DNA from: Chitinophagales bacterium
GTDB lineage: Bacteria > Bacteroidota > Bacteroidia > Chitinophagales > Chitinophagaceae
NCBI GenBank assembly: GCA_017303455.1
Contig: JAFLBM010000016.1
Location: forward strand, 1 to 64,000
Reading direction: 5' to 3'
DNA: 64,000 nucleotides
Part shown: piece after piece, positions 50,016 through 60,119 of the stretch
Layout: every line of letters starts with the position of its first letter
How positions within the stretch are numbered: the first letter of the stretch is position 1
Notes under the pieces: generated by a model
What the model was told of the DNA's origin: nothing
What the model saw: the letters and a program-made list of their open reading frames with translations, nothing else
Databases searched by the model: none
Translations under genes and position numbers: made by a program

Positions 50016-52991
50016 TTAGAATAAATTGTAGCCATAGCTCAGGTAGTACAAGCCGCCGACTGCAGGGCTGCCGAAACCAGTGCGGTAATAGTTATTACCC
50101 AGGTTGGTGCCGCCGATGCGGAAAGTGCTCTTGGTACCAGCCGGGCGATAGCTTACCTGTGCATCCACCCAGGTAAAATAAGGTAATGTACCACTCACGA
50201 AAGTTCCTTCGTAGTAGTTATTATCCTGCCACTTGGCCACGATATTGAAACCAATGTTCTTGTACACATTATCATTACGCAGACCTACGTTCACCCTGTA
50301 TTTTGGTGCATTGAAGAAGGTAACCAGGTCAGTGGGTGCATCACGCAGATCATCAGAGAATACGTTACCATAGATCGTGTAGTTCTTAATAAGCTGGTAT
50401 TCCAGGCCAATACCCCAGCCCATGGCTTTCACCACACCGGTTGTGTTTTGAATATAGGAGAGGTTTTGTGTAGTAAAACTGGAGAACAGGTGTTGAGGAT
50501 TAGAAACAGACTGATTAGATTGACCAACTCCAATTGTAGCAAGAAAATCTTTGTACTGGCTGTAATAAGCATAAGCATCAACTAATAATTTCTTCCCCAG
50601 CAGCCCTTTATAACCGATCTCGTAAGAACTTACCGTTTCGGGATTAACTTGTTTGTAGGTTGCCTGCACCAAAAGGTTAGTATTAGCAGGATTACCACTT
50701 GCACGATAAGCTATAATACTTTCAGCTGTATAGCCTGGTTTAGTTGTACTTAATTTATAGTAATCCTGGAACTCTGGTAAACAGCCTATAAGAGCCCCGG
50801 CACCAGTAATCAGGCTGATATATTGGTTCTGGTTAGTGGGGAAACGATACGCTGTCTGGTAAGACAAACGGATATTGTTATCCTTCGCCACTTTAATCAC
50901 AGCTGTTAGACGAGGTGTCCAGCGACCATCAAAATTGGTTTGCTTATCATAACGGATGGCACCGGTCAGTGTCAGCACATCGTTCAATAATTTTTTTCTT
51001 AGTTGCAGGTAACCACCGGTTTCATTAATTTTTATGTTACCGCGGTAGGGGATTTTTGTATACCCCTTAATTGTATCTGTATTGTCAAGAAACAAAGTGC
51101 CTTGTGAATTCATCACCCATTGTTTCCACTGCACACCGGCCATCACTTCCACTTTATCAGAGAAGCTGAAAGCATCAGATACATTTAACTGCGCTTCACC
51201 AGCCCAGAGATCAGACTTGTCAAGGAATAAGGCTCCCCCATCTTTTATAGGTGTACTGCGGCCTGCTTTGGCAACAGCCTCAAAAGCAGCAGTACCAGGA
51301 AGCAGGCGGCCCACATCGGCAGCAGAACGGGCAGATAAATGAATTTGCGCATCACTGATAGCTGCACCACCTTGTCTTCTTGTTTCAGAAAAAGTTCCAA
51401 CATACTGGGAGAACCAGGTACTATTTAACTTCCATTTATCATTAATATAAACACCCAGTGCAGTACTGTTATAAGATTCTCCGGCATTTTCCTGTGTGGT
51501 ATAGGCACGGACAAACCAGTTTTTAGCCCTTACTTCCAGTTTATGTTGTGCAATTTTCAGGTTGCGCAGGGAATAACGGTCAGCACCGGTATAAACAGTA
51601 GTGCCTGTTCCAAAATACGTATTCCAGGAAGCTTCTATGTTCTCAGTGATCTTGTAGTGAAGCCCCCCGGTGAATTTGGCATTTATTGTATTATAATCAA
51701 CCAATGCTCTTTCTTCGTAACCGGTTCTTGAAACACTTTGAGCACCGAAGTAGTTATTTCTTACACCCACATAAAAAGGTGCAAATTGTGCAGCAAAGGT
51801 TTGAGCTTGTCCAGCCGGAAACAGATTAACGAATCCCGCCATTTGTGCGTTACTGGGATAAGTTGGATTACCTATTGCGGTAAAATAGTTATTAGCTATA
51901 GCACTGATGTCAACGGTTCCTAAAGTCGCCTCTAATAAACCAGCACGGATCTGTGCCATTACCACTTGAGAAAAACCGGCCATGGTAGTGCTGGCTTCAT
52001 CACCATATACGTTAATACCATTGTAGTTGGGGTCATTCGTACGGTTACCACCCACCACTTTACTCAATACACCTACCTGTGATTTATTCCTGAAATCATC
52101 CGCCTGCCAGTCGCTTCCTCTTGTCAGCTGACCCGCCAGTTTGATAGCAAATTTCTTGCTCTTTCCTATTGTATTGGCCCAACGGAAACTCCAGTCAGAA
52201 TAGGGAGCTGCTTTGCGCTGCTTTCCGTCCACGTGCATGATACCCTGCTTCACGTTTACACTAAGACCTTTGTATTTGAAAGGATTTTTGCTGTTGATCA
52301 GGATGGTACCATTCATACCACCGGAACCATACAGTGCAGAAGATGCACCCGACAGCATTTCAATATTATCAACATCCAGCTCTGTTAAACCAACGATACT
52401 ACCAACAGAGAAGTTCAAACCCGGTGCCTGGTTATCCATTCCGTCGATCAATTGGTTCAGGCGGGTATTACCACTGCTGACAAAACCACGGGTGGTCACA
52501 GTACGGAAAGTAAGACTCGCCGTATGCATATCCACTCCTTTCAGGTTGGTGATCGCTTCATAATAACTGGGGGCAGCTATATTGCGCAGGTTGGCACCAC
52601 TCATTCTTTCGATAGTAACAGGTGCTTCCAAAATACGCTGGGGAACACGGCTGGCCGAAACCACCACCTCTTGTCCAAGCGTTGTATTAGGTTTAAAATC
52701 AACTTCGAGTTTAGCTGTGGCATCGCTGACAGTTACTTCATAACTGTCATAGTTAACCGAGCTGAAAATAAGTACAACGGGAAGTTTGGCAACATTCAGG
52801 CTGAATTCACCATCTGAATTGGTGAAAGTACCCTGGCTCGTTCCTTTAATCATAACAGATACGGCAGGAACTGCATCTTTAGAAATGCTATTACGGACAG
52901 TGCCTGATACGGTAACTGTTTGGGCATGGGCAGCAAGCGAAAAGAGGACAGCCATCATCAGGGCAGCTAAAAAGCGGTAGCTTTTTCTCAT
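50016..52991 (-). CDS. TonB-dependent receptor with carboxypeptidase-like regulatory domain
   Basis: 991 residues with a signal peptide ending SLAAHAQ. Residues about 26-105 are a CarboxypepD_reg-like beta-sandwich (TVSGTVRNSISKDAVPAVSV, GTFTNSDGEFSLNV). The plug domain follows (VSASRVPQRILEAPVTIERM; NQLIDGMDNQAPG), then a 22-strand-type barrel ending in the C-terminal aromatic YYLSYGYNLF that BAM recognises. It imports a large substrate across the outer membrane with energy from TonB. There is no SusD partner next to it, so a siderophore, cofactor or peptide is as likely as a glycan. It is a single-gene transcript closed by the terminator at 49961 and divergent from purC. Confidence 0.95.
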   Translation of the reverse strand: MRKSYRFLAALMMAVLFSLAAHAQTVTVSGTVRNSISKDAVPAVSVMIKGTSQGTFTNSDGEFSLNVAKLPVVLIFSSVNYDSYEVTVSDATAKLEVDFKPNTTLGQEVVVSASRVPQRILEAPVTIERMSGANLRNIAAPSYYEAITNLKGVDMHTASLTFRTVTTRGFVSSGNTRLNQLIDGMDNQAPGLNFSVGSIVGLTELDVDNIEMLSGASSALYGSGGMNGTILINSKNPFKYKGLSVNVKQGIMHVDGKQRKAAPYSDWSFRWANTIGKSKKFAIKLAGQLTRGSDWQADDFRNKSQVGVLSKVVGGNRTNDPNYNGINVYGDEASTTMAGFSQVVMAQIRAGLLEATLGTVDISAIANNYFTAIGNPTYPSNAQMAGFVNLFPAGQAQTFAAQFAPFYVGVRNNYFGAQSVSRTGYEERALVDYNTINAKFTGGLHYKITENIEASWNTYFGTGTTVYTGADRYSLRNLKIAQHKLEVRAKNWFVRAYTTQENAGESYNSTALGVYINDKWKLNSTWFSQYVGTFSETRRQGGAAISDAQIHLSARSAADVGRLLPGTAAFEAVAKAGRSTPIKDGGALFLDKSDLWAGEAQLNVSDAFSFSDKVEVMAGVQWKQWVMNSQGTLFLDNTDTIKGYTKIPYRGNIKINETGGYLQLRKKLLNDVLTLTGAIRYDKQTNFDGRWTPRLTAVIKVAKDNNIRLSYQTAYRFPTNQNQYISLITGAGALIGCLPEFQDYYKLSTTKPGYTAESIIAYRASGNPANTNLLVQATYKQVNPETVSSYEIGYKGLLGKKLLVDAYAYYSQYKDFLATIGVGQSNQSVSNPQHLFSSFTTQNLSYIQNTTGVVKAMGWGIGLEYQLIKNYTIYGNVFSDDLRDAPTDLVTFFNAPKYRVNVGLRNDNVYKNIGFNIVAKWQDNNYYEGTFVSGTLPYFTWVDAQVSYRPAGTKSTFRIGGTNLGNNYYRTGFGSPAVGGLYYLSYGYNLF

Positions 52992-53092
52992 AAATTGGCA
53001 GTTTTAATTTTGGAATTTGACGGAAAAATAAGCATTGTAATTTTTATCTAAAAATTTAATTTTTAGGGAGAAAGGGATAATTTGTTGAAATC

Positions 53093-53122
53093 TTGGAAGG
53101 GTCATTAGCTGGCTTATTTTTG
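53093..53122 (+). promoter_or_regulatory. probable purC promoter
   Basis: TATTTTTG (53115-53122) matches the Bacteroidota -7 consensus TAnnTTTG, and a TTGG at 53093-53096 stands 18 bp upstream as a partial -33 TTTG-type box. It lies 20 bp before the purC start. Confidence 0.5.
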
Positions 53123-53142
53123 AACCCTTATTACTTTCGGTT

Positions 53143-54072
53143 ATGGCTTCATTTTCTTTTCCCGGCCAGACCGGGTTTTACAGCGGCAAAGTACGGGATG
53201 TTTACAGTATTGGCAATGACTGGCTGGTAATGGTCGCTTCGGACCGGATCTCAGCTTTTGATGTCATTCTTCCACGACCCATCCCTTTTAAAGGGCAGGT
53301 GCTGAACCAGATTGCCGCCTGGATGCTGGCATCCACCCGTGATATTTGCCCCAACTGGCTGGCAGAAGTACCGGCCCCCAACGTTTCCATCGGCAAAAGA
53401 TGCCAGCCTTTTAAAATTGAAATGGTGGTCCGCGGCAACCTGACCGGTCATGCCTGGCGCACCTATGCTTCCGGGAAAAGAACATTGTGCGGTGTTGCCC
53501 TGCCCGAAGGAATGAAAGAAAATGACTATTTCCCCCACCCGGTCATTACCCCAAGCACCAAGGCCTCCGAAGGCCATGATGAGGATATCAGTAAAGAAGA
53601 GATCATTGCACAAGGGCTCGCCAGTGCGGAAGACTGGAAAGTTTTAGAAGATTATACCCTGCGGTTATTTGCCCGGGGCAAAGAGATCGCGGCTAAACAG
53701 GGATTGATACTCGTGGATACCAAGTATGAGTTTGGTAAGATCGGTGATACCATTTACCTGATGGACGAGATCCATACCCCTGATTCTTCCCGGTATTTCT
53801 ATGCCGATGGCTTTGAAGAGAGACAAGCTAGCGGCGAACGGCAGAAACAATTGAGCAAAGAATTTGTCAGGGAATGGCTGATCGCTAACAATTTCATGGG
53901 CAAGGAAGGGCAAACCGTTCCGCTGATGAGCGATGAATGGGTGAATACGATCTCGCAACGTTATATTGAACTGTACGAAAAAGTAACCGGCAAAAATTTT
54001 GTACCGGAAAAACTCGAGGATGAAGAAACTTTCCGCCGCATTAACGAATGCCTCAAAAAACTTTCCGCATAA
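53143..54072 (+). CDS. purC: phosphoribosylaminoimidazole-succinocarboxamide synthase
   Basis: 309 residues, the long SAICAR-synthase type. It couples CAIR with aspartate using ATP in purine synthesis. The family signatures are clear: [20 protein letters not shown] and [20 protein letters not shown] near the start, then [40 protein letters not shown], and the C-terminal [16 protein letters not shown] and [20 protein letters not shown]. Cytoplasmic. It stands alone, divergent from the TonB receptor. Confidence 0.97.
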   Translation: MASFSFPGQTGFYSGKVRDVYSIGNDWLVMVASDRISAFDVILPRPIPFKGQVLNQIAAWMLASTRDICPNWLAEVPAPNVSIGKRCQPFKIEMVVRGNLTGHAWRTYASGKRTLCGVALPEGMKENDYFPHPVITPSTKASEGHDEDISKEEIIAQGLASAEDWKVLEDYTLRLFARGKEIAAKQGLILVDTKYEFGKIGDTIYLMDEIHTPDSSRYFYADGFEERQASGERQKQLSKEFVREWLIANNFMGKEGQTVPLMSDEWVNTISQRYIELYEKVTGKNFVPEKLEDEETFRRINECLKKLSA

Positions 54073-54107
54073 ATACATTCTGCTTAGCTTAGGAGAAATA
54101 AATCATC

Positions 54108-54545
54108 ATGACTCCTGAAGCTATTTTTCAATATTGCAGCAGTATTGCTATGATCGGCTGGTTGCTGCTGCTTTTTCTCAGTCCTTACTGGTTTAATACG
54201 GATAAGCTTTTAATCGGCATCATCATTACTTTGTTAGCTATTGTATATGCCTGGCTGATCTTTTCTCATTTCAGCTTTTCCAATATGGGCAACTTCGGTT
54301 CATTGGATGGAGTGATGAAATTGTTTCAAGACAAGGCATTGGTTACCGCAGGCTGGGTACATTATTTGGCTTTTGATCTGCTGACAGGTACCTGGATCAA
54401 AAGAAACGCCATGAAATATGGCATTAATCATTGGATTTTGGCACCCTGCCTCCTGCTTACATTTATGCTCGGGCCGGTGGGTTTACTTGTATACCTGCTG
54501 GTCAGGACCATCAAAACCCGTCACTACTTTGCTGAAAATTATTGA
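54108..54545 (+). CDS. ABA4-like family membrane protein
   Basis: 145 residues with four transmembrane helices. The conserved block of the ABA4-like (DUF4281) family is unmistakable: GSLDGVMKLFQDKALVTAGW, VHYLAFDLLTGTWIKRNAMK, then INHWILAPCLLLTFMLGPVG. The plant relative is needed for neoxanthin synthesis; the bacterial role is unknown. It is 35 bp after purC and its stop lies 2 bp before the next ATG, so it is the first of a run of four co-directional genes. Confidence 0.9.
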   Translation: MTPEAIFQYCSSIAMIGWLLLLFLSPYWFNTDKLLIGIIITLLAIVYAWLIFSHFSFSNMGNFGSLDGVMKLFQDKALVTAGWVHYLAFDLLTGTWIKRNAMKYGINHWILAPCLLLTFMLGPVGLLVYLLVRTIKTRHYFAENY

Positions 54546-54547
54546 TC

Positions 54548-55357
54548 ATGGCTGAAAAAATCATTCATACCAAAGAAAATACCGGCATTGTGGCCTCCTT
54601 CTTCATCCGGTTAAAAAGCCGCAATGCGATCCTGTACTATTTCGGGTTGTTCAGTTTTTGCGGAGCCATCGCAACGATCCTTCTTTCGCAGGTGGATGCT
54701 GTTGAGATCATGGGCATCAACCGCTGGATCAAGCCCGCCAAGTTTTTTTTATCCATTGGTATTGTTTGCTGGACCATGGCCTGGTACCTGGTGTATCTTA
54801 CGAATCAAAAACAAGTAAGAAGGTATAGTATAGTGACAGTGATCACCATGCTGGTGGAGTTAGTGATCATTAATGGTCAGGCTGCAAGAGGTGTTACTTC
54901 GCATTTCAATATCAGCACCGCACTGGATGGAATACTTTTCAATATCATGGGCATTGCTATCCTCGTGTTCACTGTATGGACAGCTTACATTACTTACCTG
55001 TTCTTCAAACAAAAAGAATTTCCCATCATGCTGCCACAGGGATATATATGGGGCATCAGGCTCGGGTTATTATTCTTTGTCATCTTTGCATTTGAAGGCG
55101 GGCAGATGGCGGCACAATTAGCCCATTCCGTTGGCGGCCCCGATGGTGAAGACGGGTTACCGCTTTTAAACTGGAGTACCTTATATGGTGATCTGCGGGT
55201 GGCCCATTTCACAGGTATGCATGCGTTACAGGTATTGCCCATTGCCGGATATTATTTGGCAAGAACTAAAATGCAGATCATTCTCGCCAGTATAGTTTAT
55301 GTTTTATTTGTTTTACTGCTGTACTGGCAGGCCCTGCTTGGTCATCCATTAATATAA
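54548..55357 (+). CDS. multi-pass membrane protein, hypothetical
   Basis: 269 residues from the ATG at 54548. About seven transmembrane helices and a conserved-looking loop (VGGPDGEDGLPLLNWSTLYG, DLRVAHFTGMHALQVLPIAG) with His and acidic residues that could bind a cofactor. I know similar uncharacterised proteins in Bacteroidota but no function. It is coupled to the ABA4-like gene (2-bp gap) and 12 bp before the SDR gene. Confidence 0.8.
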   Translation: MAEKIIHTKENTGIVASFFIRLKSRNAILYYFGLFSFCGAIATILLSQVDAVEIMGINRWIKPAKFFLSIGIVCWTMAWYLVYLTNQKQVRRYSIVTVITMLVELVIINGQAARGVTSHFNISTALDGILFNIMGIAILVFTVWTAYITYLFFKQKEFPIMLPQGYIWGIRLGLLFFVIFAFEGGQMAAQLAHSVGGPDGEDGLPLLNWSTLYGDLRVAHFTGMHALQVLPIAGYYLARTKMQIILASIVYVLFVLLLYWQALLGHPLI

Positions 55358-55369
55358 ATACGCTTCAAT

Positions 55370-56230
55370 ATGAAAATACTTGTTATAGGTGCTTCGGGTA
55401 TGCTGGGCAAACCAGTTACGAAGGCCCTGGTCGCTGCGGGCTTTGATATTACATTATTGGCAAGAGATGTAGAAAAACTAAAGGGATTATTTCCCGGTAC
55501 TGAAATTCAAAAAGGAGATGTGCTGGATAAGGATAGTCTTATCACAGCGATGCAGGGAATGGATGCTGTGTATTGCAACCTGTCTGTTTTGCCAACTGCA
55601 AAAGATAAAGATCAGCATACCGAACGGGAAGGGATGGATAATATTATTGCTGTTGCAAAGCAAACAGGTATTCGCCGTATTGCTTATTTATCATCCCTTG
55701 TTCACCGCTACCAGGGCATGAATAATTTTAACTGGTGGGCTTTCGGGATCAAACAACAGGCGATTCAAAAAATACAGGCCTGTGGTATTCCGTACACGAT
55801 CTTTTATCCCTCCACCTTTATGGAAACCTATCCGTTCCAGATGATGCGGGGCAATAAGATCGCCATGCTTGGTGATTCCATCATGCCCATGTGGTTTATT
55901 GCGGCAGATGATTATGGAAAACAGGTGGCTGCTTCTTTTCATCGTTTAACCCATGAAAACAGGGATTATGCTGTTCAGGGTACAGAAGCATTCACTTTTA
56001 CCGATGCGAATAAAGTTTTCATTCATAACTACCGCAAAGCAAAATTGACCACGATGAAAGCCCCGATCGGCCTGATGAAATGCTTAGGTCTTTTCCACCA
56101 GCCTTTCAATTATGCCTGGCATATCTGCGAAGCATTGAATAAATACCCGGAGAAATTTGAGAGTGAAACCACCTGGGAAGAACTGGGTAAGCCCGTAATT
56201 ACTTTGAAAGATTATGCCGCAAGTTTGTAA
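55370..56230 (+). CDS. NAD(P)-binding SDR/NmrA-like protein
   Basis: 286 residues with an N-terminal Rossmann fold: the dinucleotide motif GASGMLGKPV at about 7-16 follows strand MKILVI, and TLLARD and GDVLDKDSL mark strands 2 and 3. The SDR catalytic Tyr-x-x-x-Lys is not evident (RIAYLSSLVHRY lies in its place), so it belongs with atypical NmrA-like proteins that act as redox sensors or reductases. No signal peptide. It is third in the ABA4-like run. Confidence 0.88.
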   Translation: MKILVIGASGMLGKPVTKALVAAGFDITLLARDVEKLKGLFPGTEIQKGDVLDKDSLITAMQGMDAVYCNLSVLPTAKDKDQHTEREGMDNIIAVAKQTGIRRIAYLSSLVHRYQGMNNFNWWAFGIKQQAIQKIQACGIPYTIFYPSTFMETYPFQMMRGNKIAMLGDSIMPMWFIAADDYGKQVAASFHRLTHENRDYAVQGTEAFTFTDANKVFIHNYRKAKLTTMKAPIGLMKCLGLFHQPFNYAWHICEALNKYPEKFESETTWEELGKPVITLKDYAASL

Positions 56231-56238
56231 TTTGGGGC

Positions 56239-57351
56239 ATGAAAAAATTCCAACTTCTTTTTGCAGCGATATTGGCATCTGTGATACTCTTTTCACAGGG
56301 CAACGAAGCTCATTTGCTCGTTGGTACGTATACTTCCGGAAGCAGCGAAGGCATCTATGTATATAAATTCAATACCGCAACCGGAGAAAGCGTTTTGGAA
56401 AGCAGTATCAAATCTTCCAATCCCTCTTACCTGGCTGTTTCTCCTGATAAAAAATTTGTGTTTGCAGTGAACGAAGATGCACCGGGGCATATCAGTTCAT
56501 ACAGCTTTGATAAAGTAACGGGAAAACTGGCGCCGGTAAGCCAGCAGCCTTCAAAGGGTAATCATCCCTGTTATGTAACGGTTAGCAATAATGGCAAGTG
56601 GCTGTTAACAGGCAATTACAGTAGCGGCAATTTTTCAGTTAACAGGATCAATAAGAATGGCACATTGGATTCTGCCCGCACCAGCATCCAGCATGAAGGT
56701 TACAGTGTTAATGCAGACAGGCAGCAAGCCCCGCATGTACATGCAACGGTATTAAGTAAGGATAATAAATATTTGTTTGTTCCCGATCTCGGCATTGACA
56801 AACTGATGATCTATTCCTTCAATGCAAAGAATGGAAAAGTAGCACCGGCAAAAATTCCTTTTCAGATGGTGGAAGCAGGTGCAGGTCCGCGGCATTTTGA
56901 TTTTACTCCCACCGGCAAATTTGCTTACCTGATGGAGGAACTGACCGGCAGTATCTCCGCTTACAGTTATTACAAAGGAACGCTGACCCTGGTCCAGAAT
57001 ATCTCCGCCCTGCCCGGCGACTTCAATGGTGCAGTTGGCAGTGCTGACATTCATGTATCGCCGGATGGAAAATTCTTATACGCCAGCAACCGCGGCGAAT
57101 CCAATACCATCGCTATTTTCTCTGTGAATGAAACGACAGGCATGTTGCGGCCTGTTGGTCACCAGCCTGTATTGGGTAAAACACCCCGCAATTTCAATTT
57201 TGATCCTTCGGGTAATTTTTTACTGGTGGCTAACCAGAACAGTGACGAGATCGTTGTTTTTTCAATTGATCATTCTACAGGACTGCTGACTGATACCGGA
57301 AAAAGAATAAAGGTCAGCAAACCGGTTTGTATCAAATGGATCAGTAATTAA
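56239..57351 (+). CDS. exported lactonase family protein (7-bladed propeller)
   Basis: 370 residues with a signal peptide (1-20). The YbhE/6-phosphogluconolactonase-type propeller is recognisable from HLLVGTYTSGSSEGIYVYKF, SNPSYLAVSPDKKFVFAVNE, HVHATVLSKDNKYLFVPDLG, AGPRHFDFTPTGKFAYLMEE and TPRNFNFDPSGNFLLVANQN. The cytosolic enzyme hydrolyses 6-phosphogluconolactone; this one is exported, so another sugar lactone is likely. It starts 8 bp after the SDR stop and converges on the histidine kinase gene, 7 bp apart. Confidence 0.93.
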   Translation: MKKFQLLFAAILASVILFSQGNEAHLLVGTYTSGSSEGIYVYKFNTATGESVLESSIKSSNPSYLAVSPDKKFVFAVNEDAPGHISSYSFDKVTGKLAPVSQQPSKGNHPCYVTVSNNGKWLLTGNYSSGNFSVNRINKNGTLDSARTSIQHEGYSVNADRQQAPHVHATVLSKDNKYLFVPDLGIDKLMIYSFNAKNGKVAPAKIPFQMVEAGAGPRHFDFTPTGKFAYLMEELTGSISAYSYYKGTLTLVQNISALPGDFNGAVGSADIHVSPDGKFLYASNRGESNTIAIFSVNETTGMLRPVGHQPVLGKTPRNFNFDPSGNFLLVANQNSDEIVVFSIDHSTGLLTDTGKRIKVSKPVCIKWISN

Positions 57352-57358
57352 GCCAGTA

Positions 57359-58741
57359 TTAATTCATGCCCGGCAAAGTGAAGGAAAACACACTGCCCTT
57401 ACCGGGTTCACTTTCTACAAACATCTTACCCCCGTTCCTGGCAAGGAATTCTTTACAAAGCATTAGCCCGAGGCCGGTACCGGCTTCATTGGCTGTTCCT
57501 TTGCTGGTAAAATAGTTATTAGCATTAATTTTTTGCAGGGTCTCTTCATTCATGCCGGTGCCGGTATCTTCCACAAACACTTCTACAAATGAATCAGCCG
57601 GGTTGGCTCCGATATAAATATGCCCCTTTTCCGGCGTAAACTTGATGGCATTGGATAAAAGATTTCTCAGGACCAGGTTCACCATATCCTTATCAGCATA
57701 GATATATACCGGTGATTCGATCTTCATTTCCAGGTACACTTTTTTTGAATCGGCCTGCAACCGCAATAACTGCATCACTTCTTTAATTAATTGCGCTACA
57801 TCCAGCATCTGGGGCTTCATGGCATCTGCCTGCATCTGGCTCTTGGCCCACTGCAGCAAATTCTCCATCAGGCCGGTGGTATAATTCAGGTCAGTGACCA
57901 CATCAGGTATCATCAGTTTGAGCTCGTTGCCGGGGATATCATATTTCTGGGCATTGCGGAACATATTGCGCAGCGCATACATCGGCGTCTTCAGGTCATG
58001 CGCAATAACGGAGAAGAGTTTGTTCTTTAAATTATCCAGTTCTTTCAGTTCAGCCGTTTGCTTTTCTAATTGCCGGGCCTTGAATTCAATTTCTCTCTTT
58101 TGTACCTCGATCTCCTGCTTACTCTCTTCCAGTTCGCTGTTTCTTCGCAATAAGCGAAACTGGTAACCATTATTCTCTTTCTTGAACATATAAAGGCTGA
58201 CGAAAATAAAAATGATGGCCAGTGCCTGGTTAAAAATGTAAAATCCATAATTGGCCGTGACTAACTTATATTCATACCGCTGTGTCAGTACAAACACGAT
58301 AAAGTATAACGACATCGATAAGGCCAGCGCAAGAATAACATTCACCGTTTTCTTCATCAGGAAAACCGCCAGCACGGCATAGAAAACAAAGAAGAGTTCG
58401 ATACCCAGGTCCAGGTTGGCGGCATAGACCAGGCTGGTCATTACCGGGTAAAAAATAAAATAATATACCCGTGCCATTTCATAATGCCGGAGATGATTTC
58501 CCAACAGCACTATACAACTGATAATAGCAGGCGAACAGGCCACCACCCAGGCCAGGGCCGGCAATTGATCATCATTGAACAAACCGGCAACGGGAATGAT
58601 GATGCCATTCACCATTCCCATGGCGTTGAGTACATTAAATACCGAGAGTTTTCGTCTCTCGTATTCATCCATTCCGGGAGTAACACCTATGGATCTGATT
58701 GCCACGAACAGGCTGCTGAAGAATTGTAATAATTCTTTCAT
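57359..58741 (-). CDS. sensor histidine kinase
   Basis: 460 residues. About six transmembrane helices (roughly 40-185) form a membrane sensor without a large outside loop. A coiled coil (about 195-240) leads to the HisKA domain with phospho-acceptor His248 in FSVIAHDLKTPMY. The HATPase domain has the N box LLSNAIKF (Asn364), G1 DTGTGM (392-397) and G2 GTGLGL (421-426), so it should be active. No response regulator lies beside it in the window, making it an orphan kinase here. The ligand is unknown. Confidence 0.95.
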   Translation of the reverse strand: MKELLQFFSSLFVAIRSIGVTPGMDEYERRKLSVFNVLNAMGMVNGIIIPVAGLFNDDQLPALAWVVACSPAIISCIVLLGNHLRHYEMARVYYFIFYPVMTSLVYAANLDLGIELFFVFYAVLAVFLMKKTVNVILALALSMSLYFIVFVLTQRYEYKLVTANYGFYIFNQALAIIFIFVSLYMFKKENNGYQFRLLRRNSELEESKQEIEVQKREIEFKARQLEKQTAELKELDNLKNKLFSVIAHDLKTPMYALRNMFRNAQKYDIPGNELKLMIPDVVTDLNYTTGLMENLLQWAKSQMQADAMKPQMLDVAQLIKEVMQLLRLQADSKKVYLEMKIESPVYIYADKDMVNLVLRNLLSNAIKFTPEKGHIYIGANPADSFVEVFVEDTGTGMNEETLQKINANNYFTSKGTANEAGTGLGLMLCKEFLARNGGKMFVESEPGKGSVFSFTLPGMN

Positions 58742-58927
58742 AGTACGGTACGGTTTGGTTCGCTAAGAGGCTTTCAGCAGGATACGGATAGCGACAATTT
58801 CAAAGGATGGTGGATCAAAAAAACGGGTACATTAAGAAATACGATAACCGGGTTTTACCGGATTTCCGTTATTTAAAATTTTATATTTATTATGAGTAAG
58901 AAGCTGGGAACCAGTTGAAACAGGTTG

Positions 58928-59971
58928 TTACCGGGACATTTTCCGGATCGTTTCCTGCAACTTAGCTTTTGATTTATTAAAGACATTACGTCCTTTGTCA
59001 ACACCTGAACGGAGCTTTTTTTGTTCTTCTTCCGGCAAATGGATGAAATCCTGGCATTCTTTGCTGCAGCAGTTCTCAAATTTTTCTCTGCATTCATCAC
59101 ATTGGATAAATAAAAGGTGGCAGGCATCATTCACACAATTCACATGTGTATCAGCCGGCTTGCCGCATTGGTGGCATTTGGCGATAATTTCCTCCGTAAT
59201 GCGTTCTCCCAGTCGTTGATCAAACACAAAGTTCTTCCCGTGGAATTTATTGGCTAAGCCTTTTTCTTTTACCTGGTTGGTATAATGAATGATCCCGCCT
59301 TCCAGGTGAAATACATTTTTAAATCCCTGGTGCAGCATATAAGCAGAAGCTTTTTCGCAACGGATACCACCGGTGCAATACATGATGATATTCTTGTCCT
59401 TATCTGCCTTCATCATGTCCACGGCCATGGGTAATTGTTCCCGGAAGGTATCACTGGGCACTTCGATGGCATTTTCAAAATGGCCTACCTCAAATTCATA
59501 GTGATTCCGCATATCAATGACGACCGTATTGGGGTCATTGGTCAGTTGGTTGAATTGTTCCGCATTTACATACTTGCCACGGTTGGCCATATCAAATGCC
59601 GGGTCATTGATTCCATCCGCCACAATATTCTTTCTCACTTTTATATCCAGCACATAAAATGATTTACCATCATCATCCACTGCTGTATTCAACCGCAATC
59701 CATTCAGCGGTTCGATGGCATATAAATAAGCCCTGAACGTTTCCAGGTTGGCTGTTGGAATACTTACCTGGGCATTGATGCCTTCTTCTGCTATATAAAT
59801 GCGGCCGAGCAGGCCCATTTCTTTGAGGTCCTTATACAACTGGTTGCGGAATACAGAAGGTTCTGCGATCTTGAAATAACAATAGAAGGAAATAGTGGTC
59901 CTGGGAGTAGGGTCTTGCTGAATACGTTCCTTCAGCTCCCGGCGGGAGATGCGGTTATGTAGTTGTGCCAT
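58928..59971 (-). CDS. trhO: oxygen-dependent tRNA uridine(34) hydroxylase (rhodanese family)
   Basis: 347 residues from the ATG at 59971 (MAQLHNRIS); an in-frame start at 60022 would add 17 residues. The layout is that of TrhO/YceA: an N-terminal acylphosphatase-like domain ([31 protein letters not shown]), then a rhodanese domain with the active-site loop [11 protein letters not shown] (Cys199 and Cys205), then a C-terminal Cys-rich zinc-like part ([30 protein letters not shown]). The enzyme hydroxylates U34 of tRNAs towards ho5U and its derivatives. The C-terminal basic tail is longer than in E. coli. Confidence 0.95.
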   Translation of the reverse strand: MAQLHNRISRRELKERIQQDPTPRTTISFYCYFKIAEPSVFRNQLYKDLKEMGLLGRIYIAEEGINAQVSIPTANLETFRAYLYAIEPLNGLRLNTAVDDDGKSFYVLDIKVRKNIVADGINDPAFDMANRGKYVNAEQFNQLTNDPNTVVIDMRNHYEFEVGHFENAIEVPSDTFREQLPMAVDMMKADKDKNIIMYCTGGIRCEKASAYMLHQGFKNVFHLEGGIIHYTNQVKEKGLANKFHGKNFVFDQRLGERITEEIIAKCHQCGKPADTHVNCVNDACHLLFIQCDECREKFENCCSKECQDFIHLPEEEQKKLRSGVDKGRNVFNKSKAKLQETIRKMSR

Positions 59972-59985
59972 ATGTTTAAATTTTA

Positions 59986-60002
59986 TCCCGATTACATCGG
60001 GA
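59986..60002. promoter_or_regulatory. short inverted repeat upstream of trhO
   Basis: TCCCGAT (59986-59992), TAC, ATCGGGA (59996-60002): a perfect 7-bp inverted repeat 15 bp upstream of the trhO ATG. It could be a hairpin in the leader or an operator. Similar TCCCGAT palindromes recur in Bacteroidota intergenic DNA. Confidence 0.4.
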
Positions 60003-60119
60003 CCCAATTGCAGGTTGGGCAAAATTTTTAAAGCGGGGCAAAGATAAGCTAAGAGGGGAAAAGAGAAAAGAAGTTGAAGGAGTTTGCCCGCAGTATCCTG
60101 AGTGAATTACCAGACCCTG

